From S010-17 sp036478895 (lineage in GTDB: Bacteria; Bacteroidota; Bacteroidia; Flavobacteriales; Flavobacteriaceae): 29,648 bases of DNA. Both the position numbers and the translations under genes were made by a program. Location: positions 1-29,648 of the forward strand of contig JAZGEV010000033.1 in the NCBI GenBank assembly GCA_036478895.1. Reading direction: 5' to 3'. This document shows, one piece after another, positions 24,363 through 29,648 of this stretch (positions within the stretch are counted from its first letter, which is position 1; every line of letters begins with the position of its first letter). The notes under the pieces are model-generated. The model was not told where the DNA came from, made no database searches, and saw only the letters and a list, made by a program, of their open reading frames with translations.

Positions 24363-26750
24363 ATGAGATACCTTAAAATAGCTTTAAAAGCACTAGTTGC
24401 ACTTATTTTAATAGCACTTGCTGTTGCATTATTTTATTGGAAAAATCAAAGCCCTTCGTATAAAGGCAATTTAAAATTAAAAGATTTAAAATCTCAAGTA
24501 GAAATGTATTATGATGATAATGGCGTGCCTCATATTTATGCAGATAATCAAGAAGATGCCTATATTGCTTTAGGATATGCACATGCAAAAGATAGATTGT
24601 GGCAAATGGAACTTGTAAGACGAATTGCCTCAGGTAGATTATCAGAGATTTTAGGAAAGGAATTGTTGCCTACCGATAAGTTTTTTTTAGGCTTAGGAAT
24701 TTCAAGTGCTGCTGACACAACCATTCAAAATATAGACAAATCATCAAAATCCTTTCAATTAACATCAGCGTATTTAAATGGCATCAATCAATTTATTGAT
24801 GAAGGAACAACACCAATAGAATATATGCTAGTTGGCGTAAAAAAAGAGAATTTTACTATTAAAGATATTTACAATGTTTTTGGATATATGAGTTTTAGTT
24901 TTGCAATTGCTCATAAAACCGAACCATTTTTAAGTGACTTAAAACAAAAATTAAGCCCTAAGTATTTAGAGAATTTAGGGATTGATATATTACCAAATAC
25001 AACCACAATTCCTAACACAGTTTTTGGTGACAATAAAACAAATAGCATAGCATCATCGGTCTCCAAGATTATGGACAACCTACCAGTATCTCCATTTATT
25101 GGCTCAAATGCTTGGGTTGTTGGTGCTGAAAAAACTGCCAACGGAAAAGTGATTTTTGCCAATGATCCGCACATTGCATATTCACAACCTACAACGTGGT
25201 ATCAATCCCATATTGTGTGTCCAGATTTTGAAATTTATGGCTTTAATTTAGCATTAACACCATTTCCTTTATTGGCACATAATCGAAATTTCGCCTATGG
25301 CTTAACGATGTTTGAAAATGATGATATCGATTTTTATGAAGAAGTCCTTAATCCAAATAATAGTAATGAATATTTAACAGGATCCGGTTATGAGAAATTC
25401 ACTTTTAAAAAAGAAGTGATAAAAATAAAAGGAATGCCAAGTGAAGAAATTACAATTAAAATTGGAAAGCACGGACCAATAATGAATGATTTTATTGATG
25501 GAATTAATGCGCCAAATCCTATAGCTATGGATTGGATATACACAAAATTTGAAAATAAAATGTTGGATGCATCATATGAAATGTCTCATTCAAACAATTT
25601 AGCAGATTTTAAAAATGGTGTTTCTAAAATACACGCACCAGGATTAAATGTAATGTATGGTGATGCTTTGGACAATATTGCTTGGTTTGCAGCCGGGAAA
25701 CTTTATAAACATACCAATAAAGTAAATACAAAATTTATTTTAAATGGATCAAATGGAAAGGATGAAGTGTTGGAATACACGGATTTCAAATTTAATCCAC
25801 AAGCTGTCAATCCTTCTTGGAATTATGTCTATTCAGCCAACAATCAGCCAAGTGAAACCGTACACGGTTTGTATCCAGGTTATTATTTACCAGAGAACAG
25901 AGCAAAAAGAATTACAGATGTACTTGCAAATTTAACCAACATTTCTACTGCAGAAATGAAAAATTTAATTACTGATGTAACCTCTTCTGTTGTGCCAGAT
26001 TTAATTAAAATTATTTCAAAAAATATTGATAAAAATACTTTAAACGGTAAAGAAAAATCTGCTTTAAAAATATTAAGAAGTTGGGATGGATCTTATAATT
26101 TAAATGAAGTTGCTCCAACAATTTTTACAAAATTTAAATACCGATTTTTAAAAAATGTTTTTGAAGATGAAATGGGCGAAAAAGGCTTTCAGCAATTTTT
26201 AAATACACATTTAGTCAAACGACAATTTAATAAGCAAATTAGAGATTCAATTTCTATTTGGAATGATAACATTAAAACATCTAACATTATTGAAAATAGA
26301 AAAATAATGATCGCAAAATCTTTTAAAGAATCCATTACTGCCTTAGATAAGCAATTGGGAACCTACATAAGCAAATGGAATTGGCGAAAAGTACATACTG
26401 TAGAGTACGAGCACTTAATTGGTAAAAAGGAGTCGTTTATTAAAAAATATTTCAATGTTGGCCCTTTTCCAATTAATGGCGGAAATGAAGTGCTTAATAA
26501 TCAGATTTTTGATTTAAATGATACTGGAATATATAAAGTAAAAGCAGGACCATCTACACGAAGAATCATTGACTTTAGCGCTATTGAAAATAGTGTCGCA
26601 ATTATTCCAACAGGACAATCGGGTAACGTATTTAGCGAGTATTATAAAAACCAAACTGATAAGTTTTTAAAAGGCGAATTTGTGAAAATGCTCCTTAATA
26701 AAGAAGACATTCAAAAATCTAAAAATAAATTAGTATTAAGTCCTAAATAA
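24363..26750 (+). CDS. Membrane-anchored penicillin acylase family protein (Ntn hydrolase)
   Basis: 795 residues. One N-terminal membrane segment (about 6-26, LKALVALILIALAVALFY) anchors the protein facing the periplasm. The alpha part (about 45-247) has DDNGVPHIYADN and ALGYAHAKDRLWQMELVRR. The expected autocatalytic cut lies before S248 in IGSNAWVVG, which would become the N-terminal nucleophile of the beta part. The calcium/substrate motif ANDPHIAYSQP follows. Family enzymes cleave amide bonds of beta-lactams or acyl-homoserine lactones, but the substrate here cannot be read from sequence. The gene is monocistronic. It ends only 3 bp from the end of nadE. Confidence 0.92.
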   Translation: MRYLKIALKALVALILIALAVALFYWKNQSPSYKGNLKLKDLKSQVEMYYDDNGVPHIYADNQEDAYIALGYAHAKDRLWQMELVRRIASGRLSEILGKELLPTDKFFLGLGISSAADTTIQNIDKSSKSFQLTSAYLNGINQFIDEGTTPIEYMLVGVKKENFTIKDIYNVFGYMSFSFAIAHKTEPFLSDLKQKLSPKYLENLGIDILPNTTTIPNTVFGDNKTNSIASSVSKIMDNLPVSPFIGSNAWVVGAEKTANGKVIFANDPHIAYSQPTTWYQSHIVCPDFEIYGFNLALTPFPLLAHNRNFAYGLTMFENDDIDFYEEVLNPNNSNEYLTGSGYEKFTFKKEVIKIKGMPSEEITIKIGKHGPIMNDFIDGINAPNPIAMDWIYTKFENKMLDASYEMSHSNNLADFKNGVSKIHAPGLNVMYGDALDNIAWFAAGKLYKHTNKVNTKFILNGSNGKDEVLEYTDFKFNPQAVNPSWNYVYSANNQPSETVHGLYPGYYLPENRAKRITDVLANLTNISTAEMKNLITDVTSSVVPDLIKIISKNIDKNTLNGKEKSALKILRSWDGSYNLNEVAPTIFTKFKYRFLKNVFEDEMGEKGFQQFLNTHLVKRQFNKQIRDSISIWNDNIKTSNIIENRKIMIAKSFKESITALDKQLGTYISKWNWRKVHTVEYEHLIGKKESFIKKYFNVGPFPINGGNEVLNNQIFDLNDTGIYKVKAGPSTRRIIDFSAIENSVAIIPTGQSGNVFSEYYKNQTDKFLKGEFVKMLLNKEDIQKSKNKLVLSPK

Positions 26751-26753
26751 AAA

Positions 26754-27542
26754 TTATAGATATTCTTTAGGTATTTCACATACTGGTATAGGAATCATTT
26801 TATGTTTATTGGCATTGTTACGTTGCGTAAAAATTGAATAAACTTCTTTTTGTCGACCTTTAAAATCATCTAAAGATTTCTTTAAGTCTTTCATTTTCAT
26901 TGCCCATTCCAACTCATCATAACTTGCGCCAATTTGATCCTCATCGGTACGTGTATCACCAAACAAACCATCGGTAGGCTGTGCTTTTTGTATAGATTTA
27001 GAAACATTCAAATATTTTGCAATTTCATAGACCTCAGACTTCATTAAATCTGCAATTGGACTTAAATCCACGCCACCATCACCGTACTTAGTAAAAAATC
27101 CAACGCCAAAATCTTCTACTTTATTTCCTGTACCAGCAACTAAAAGACCATTTAAACCAGCAAAATAGTATAAGGTACTCATTCGCAAACGAGCTCTTGT
27201 ATTGGCAAGCGACAAATCGACTGTATCATTTTGTTTTTTCTTTGGTACTGATTTTTTAAATTCTTCAAACGTATTGGTTAAATTAATCTCCAAACTTTCA
27301 ATGTGATCAAATTTAGATTTTAATTGCTTAATGTGTTCTTTGGCTCTATCTACCTGGTTTTCACCTTGATGAATTGGCATCTCTAAACATAAAACCTTAA
27401 AACCAGTCATTGCACAAAGGCTTGACGTAACCGCAGAGTCAATACCTCCAGAAATTCCAATGACAAAACCATTAACTTTTGCATTAGTTGCATAATTTTT
27501 TAACCATTTTACGATGTGATTTGTAACTTTTTCTACCTTCAT
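26754..27542 (-). CDS. nadE: NAD+ synthase, ammonia-dependent type
   Basis: 262 residues from the ATG at 27540-27542 (MKVEKVTNHIVKWLKNY). The longer frame to 27605 crosses the promoter element and is not typical of the family. It adenylates nicotinate-adenine dinucleotide and amidates it to NAD+. The ATP-pyrophosphatase P-loop is SGGIDS (31-36). Further motifs are LANTRARLRMSTLYYFAG, GTGNKVEDFGVGFFTKYGDG and PTDGLFGDTRTDEDQIG. There is no N-terminal glutaminase domain, so free ammonia is the expected nitrogen source. nadE beside gldB-gldC is a known flavobacterial arrangement. Confidence 0.95.
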   Translation of the reverse strand: MKVEKVTNHIVKWLKNYATNAKVNGFVIGISGGIDSAVTSSLCAMTGFKVLCLEMPIHQGENQVDRAKEHIKQLKSKFDHIESLEINLTNTFEEFKKSVPKKKQNDTVDLSLANTRARLRMSTLYYFAGLNGLLVAGTGNKVEDFGVGFFTKYGDGGVDLSPIADLMKSEVYEIAKYLNVSKSIQKAQPTDGLFGDTRTDEDQIGASYDELEWAMKMKDLKKSLDDFKGRQKEVYSIFTQRNNANKHKMIPIPVCEIPKEYL

Positions 27543-27557
27543 ATGAAAACAAATTTT

Positions 27558-27565
27558 TAAATTTG
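27558..27565 (+). promoter_or_regulatory. Bacteroidota -7 element for gldB-gldC
   Basis: The plus strand reads TAAATTTG (TAnnTTTG), 49 bp before the gldB ATG, giving a leader of about 45 nt. It lies only 3 bp from the opposite-strand element of nadE. Confidence 0.5.
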
Positions 27566-27568
27566 CAA

Positions 27569-27576
27569 CAAATGTA
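27569..27576 (-). promoter_or_regulatory. Bacteroidota -7 element for nadE
   Basis: The minus strand reads TACATTTG (TAnnTTTG), 26 bp before the nadE ATG at 27542. Its start of transcription would fall inside the opposing gldB promoter element. Confidence 0.55.
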
Positions 27577-27614
27577 ATAAATTTTCGTTTTTTGAAACGA
27601 AACAAACGTCTTTT

Positions 27615-28574
27615 ATGAAAAATTATTTTTTAATTAGTCTTCTTTTTATTTTTATTATTTCTTGTAAAGAAGAAAATAAATTAGCTGTAGATGTCTCAAA
27701 TATTAATGCAGAAGTTACCTTTAAACGATTTGAACAAGTATTTTACGGCTCAAATGAATTGGATTTAAAAAAAATAAAAGCAGAATATCCCTATTTTTTT
27801 TCTCATGATGTAGATAGTATTTGGATAAAAAAAATGAAAGATACTGATGAGCAAGAGCTGTATAAAGAAACTCAGAAAGTTTATCCCAATTTAAAATTAG
27901 AAAAAGAACAATTAAAAGATTTATTTAAACATATAAAGTATTACTATCCCAAATTTGTAGAACCCAGTAAAGTTGTAACTTTAAATTCTAATGTGTCTTT
28001 TGAGCAACGTGTTGTGTATATGGATAGTTTACTATTAATCTCATTAGATGTATTTTTAGGTAAAGATTCTAAAATTTATGAAGATTATCCTGATTATATT
28101 AAGGAACAATTTACCAAAGAACATCTAATAGTATCTGTTGCAGAACAACTTGTTAGACCTATTGTATTCCCATCAAAAGATCGTTCTTTTTTAGCTAGAA
28201 TGATTCAACAAGGGAAAATAAAATATGCTTTGGATGCTTTTTTACCAACAATAACTAATGCAATAAAAAATGGTTACTCAAAAGAAAAGCAAAATTGGGT
28301 TGAGGGAAACGAAGCAATGATATGGCAATTTTTTATGGAGAATAAATTATTATATGATACCTCAAAAGAGTTAAATAAACGTTTTATAGATTTTGCCCCT
28401 TTTTCTAAATTTTATTTAGATATAGACAATCAATCACCTGGAAGTGTTGGGTCATTTATTGGTTTGCAAATTGTAAAAGCATTTATGAAACATAACGATG
28501 TTAGTCTTCCAGACTTAATGATTATGGAAAATGAAACTATTTTTAAAAAATCAAAATACAAACCAAGACGTTAG
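27615..28574 (+). CDS. gldB: Gliding motility lipoprotein GldB
   Basis: 319 residues, matching F. johnsoniae GldB. The signal peptide MKNYFLISLLFIFIISC ends at lipid-modified C17. Recognisable family stretches are EVTFKRFEQVFYG, YYPKFVEPSKV, SLLLISLDVFLGKDS, IVSVAEQLVRPIV, KIKYALDAFLPT and SPGSVGSFIGLQIVKAFM. The fold resembles a zinc-protease-like (DUF2268-type) helical domain, though no HExxH is seen. GldB is essential for gliding and T9SS-linked functions in F. johnsoniae. It stands 40 bp before gldC and is divergent from nadE. Confidence 0.93.
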   Translation: MKNYFLISLLFIFIISCKEENKLAVDVSNINAEVTFKRFEQVFYGSNELDLKKIKAEYPYFFSHDVDSIWIKKMKDTDEQELYKETQKVYPNLKLEKEQLKDLFKHIKYYYPKFVEPSKVVTLNSNVSFEQRVVYMDSLLLISLDVFLGKDSKIYEDYPDYIKEQFTKEHLIVSVAEQLVRPIVFPSKDRSFLARMIQQGKIKYALDAFLPTITNAIKNGYSKEKQNWVEGNEAMIWQFFMENKLLYDTSKELNKRFIDFAPFSKFYLDIDNQSPGSVGSFIGLQIVKAFMKHNDVSLPDLMIMENETIFKKSKYKPRR

Positions 28575-28614
28575 ATAATCTTGGAAAGAATTAATTAATA
28601 AAACAATAATAAAC

Positions 28615-28947
28615 ATGGCAATAGTAAATAAATCAGAAATAAAAATAAAAGTAGGTTTGGACGAAAACCGAGTACCAGAACAACTGTTTTGGAGTGCAGA
28701 TGATGGGAATGTTGATAACATGGAATCTAAAGCTGTTCTTTTATCCGTTTGGAATAGTGATGAAAAAGAAACGTATCGTGTAAATTTATGGACAAAAGAT
28801 ATGCCCGTAAATGAAATGAAACAGTTTTTTCACCAAACACTAGTCGCTATGGCAGACACCTTTGAAACAGCAACTGGAGATGATAAAATGACAGCAACTA
28901 TGCGTGATTTTTGCGATTATTTTGTTGAAAATATGTTAAAAGATTAA
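28615..28947 (+). CDS. gldC: Gliding motility protein GldC
   Basis: 110 residues, the usual GldC length, with no signal peptide. Family stretches are EIKIKVGLDENRVPEQLFW, ESKAVLLSVWNSDEKETYRV, LWTKDMPVNEMKQFF and FCDYFVENMLKD. GldC partners with GldB; in F. johnsoniae it improves gliding but is less critical. It is the second gene of the gldB-gldC operon and is convergent with the next gene 9 bp away. Confidence 0.93.
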   Translation: MAIVNKSEIKIKVGLDENRVPEQLFWSADDGNVDNMESKAVLLSVWNSDEKETYRVNLWTKDMPVNEMKQFFHQTLVAMADTFETATGDDKMTATMRDFCDYFVENMLKD

Positions 28948-28956
28948 TATTCTAAT

Positions 28957-29499
28957 TTAAGATTTAGGAATATAATCAAATTGACACCTGTTGTTTTCGT
29001 GGTCTCTAGAAGCCCATTGAATACCTTTGATATTTTCAATTTCTCGCATAAACCCTTCAATGAATCCCCAACCAGTCCAGCAAACCGAATGTTCGATTGG
29101 TTCTAGATTATTGCTTTGTAAGATACTATAGAAAACACAATTACAAATAAATGCTTTTCCTCCAGTTTTTTCAATTTTTTGAGCAAACCCTAAATCATTT
29201 AAAGTAGTTTCAAGTACAAAATCCCAATTTTCTTTGGGGTGCTTGCTCATTATAATTGCAGCTAATTCTCTACCAACCTGTCTTAAAATTGCAAATGAAG
29301 CCTTTTTACTTAAAATGTTTGTAGTAGATTCAGCAAAAGCATAAACAATGTCTCTACCTTTTGCGTTTTCACCAACATCAAGATTATTTAAAACAATATC
29401 AACAGCTTTGGTGCCAATGATATCTTTCATTAAACCTATTAAAGTGTCGATTACTTCTTTAGTAATACTTCCTTCTATTCGTATAGTTTCGTTATTCAT
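28957..29499 (-). CDS. Uncharacterised cysteine-containing protein, possibly V4R-like
   Basis: 180 residues, no signal peptide and no membrane segment, so probably cytoplasmic. The front (IRIEGSITKEVIDTLIGLM) is followed by a helical part (GRDIVYAFAESTTNILSKKASFAILRQVG). The end has a cysteine set: ICNCVFYSIL (two Cys), HSVCWTGWGFIEGFM (one) and a last Cys in ENNRCQFDY. The layout recalls V4R (4-vinyl reductase)-type small-ligand or metal-binding domains, but the match is by eye and weak. No function can be given. A promoter element sits 22 bp before the ATG. The gene is convergent with gldC. Confidence 0.8.
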   Translation of the reverse strand: MNNETIRIEGSITKEVIDTLIGLMKDIIGTKAVDIVLNNLDVGENAKGRDIVYAFAESTTNILSKKASFAILRQVGRELAAIIMSKHPKENWDFVLETTLNDLGFAQKIEKTGGKAFICNCVFYSILQSNNLEPIEHSVCWTGWGFIEGFMREIENIKGIQWASRDHENNRCQFDYIPKS

Positions 29500-29521
29500 A
29501 TTATTTTTCTTTTTCAGTTTT

Positions 29522-29529
29522 CAAATATA
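29522..29529 (-). promoter_or_regulatory. Bacteroidota -7 element before the V4R-like gene
   Basis: The minus strand reads TATATTTG (TAnnTTTG), 22 bp before the ATG at 29499, giving a leader of about 18 nt. Confidence 0.55.
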
Positions 29530-29549
29530 GTAATAAAAAAGATAACAAA

Positions 29550-29576
29550 AAAAGAGTACGAAAATCGTACTCTTTT
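29550..29576 (-). terminator. Terminator of the gene at the right edge
   Basis: A perfect 11-bp stem (AAAAGAGTACG against CGTACTCTTTT) with a 5-nt loop. On the minus strand it is followed by TTTTTTTGTT. It lies 25 bp past the stop codon at 29602-29604 and shields the V4R-like gene from read-through. Confidence 0.85.
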
Positions 29577-29601
29577 AAACTTGTATAAATCCTAGAATTT
29601 A

Positions 29602-29648
29602 TTATTTTTTATGACGAGGCTCAGAAGAAACACTTACTTTCTTTCTTC
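29602..29648 (-). CDS. C-terminal end of an unidentified protein (continues past the window)
   Basis: Only the last 14 codons are inside the window. On the minus strand they read RKKVSVSSEPRHKK and then TAA. The frame is supported by the strong terminator 25 bp further on. The basic, serine-rich end is like the disordered tails of RNA-binding enzymes (DEAD-box helicases or pseudouridine synthases), but this is too little to identify the protein. Confidence 0.45.
   Translation of the reverse strand, partial: RKKVSVSSEPRHKK

Noticed and set aside
24363..26750. Penicillin acylase as a beta-lactam resistance or quorum-quenching gene
   Set aside because: The family is broad and nothing in the sequence or the neighbours indicates the substrate.

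Overview
The window is chromosomal DNA from a member of the Flavobacteriaceae (phylum Bacteroidota). The evidence is the low GC content, the flavobacterial gliding proteins GldB, GldC and GldI, the type IX secretion (T9SS) regulator PorX, T9SS C-terminal sorting domains, the fused lpxC-fabZ gene, and the Bacteroidota promoter element TAnnTTTG in front of most transcription units. No tRNA, rRNA, CRISPR array, insertion sequence or phage gene was found. This is mostly core genome.

Left part (1-8150, minus strand): a truncated nusB leaves the window at the left edge. To its right is the lipid A and translation cluster, read right to left: an HD-domain phosphohydrolase, lpxD, lpxC-fabZ, lpxA, efp, a second lpxD-like gene, and sucD. 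The four lipid A genes cover the first three acylation and deacetylation steps of lipid A synthesis plus the FabZ dehydratase that competes for the same 3-hydroxyacyl-ACP.

Middle (8285-14139): porX reads rightward and is followed within 20 bp by the wreck of a T9SS-exported leucine-rich-repeat protein, probably marking a rearrangement. Then comes a leftward operon of an NrnA-like DHH phosphoesterase, gldI, and a cyclophilin-FKBP double prolyl isomerase lipoprotein. pyrE is divergent from it.

Right part (14185-29648): a T9SS-exported M14 carboxypeptidase and a divergent LtaS-like membrane sulfatase-fold enzyme; an alpha/beta hydrolase lipoprotein; a rightward redox/Fe-S operon (peroxiredoxin, thioredoxin fused to a small flavobacterial domain, Nfu-type Fe-S carrier); a PiT phosphate transporter with a PhoU-like tail; a membrane-anchored penicillin acylase family enzyme; nadE divergent from gldB-gldC; an uncharacterised cysteine-containing protein; and the last codons of one more gene at the right edge.

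The theme is envelope biology of a gliding, T9SS-bearing bacterium: lipid A synthesis, periplasmic lipoprotein folding (GldI, PPIase), gliding lipoproteins, the PorX regulator and two T9SS cargo genes (one dead). I did not find a convincing new multi-gene system. The most unusual points are an in-frame thioredoxin fusion, a possible rearrangement scar behind porX, overlapping divergent promoters at nadE/gldB, and promoters placed so close to pyrE and lpxD that their mRNAs should be almost leaderless.
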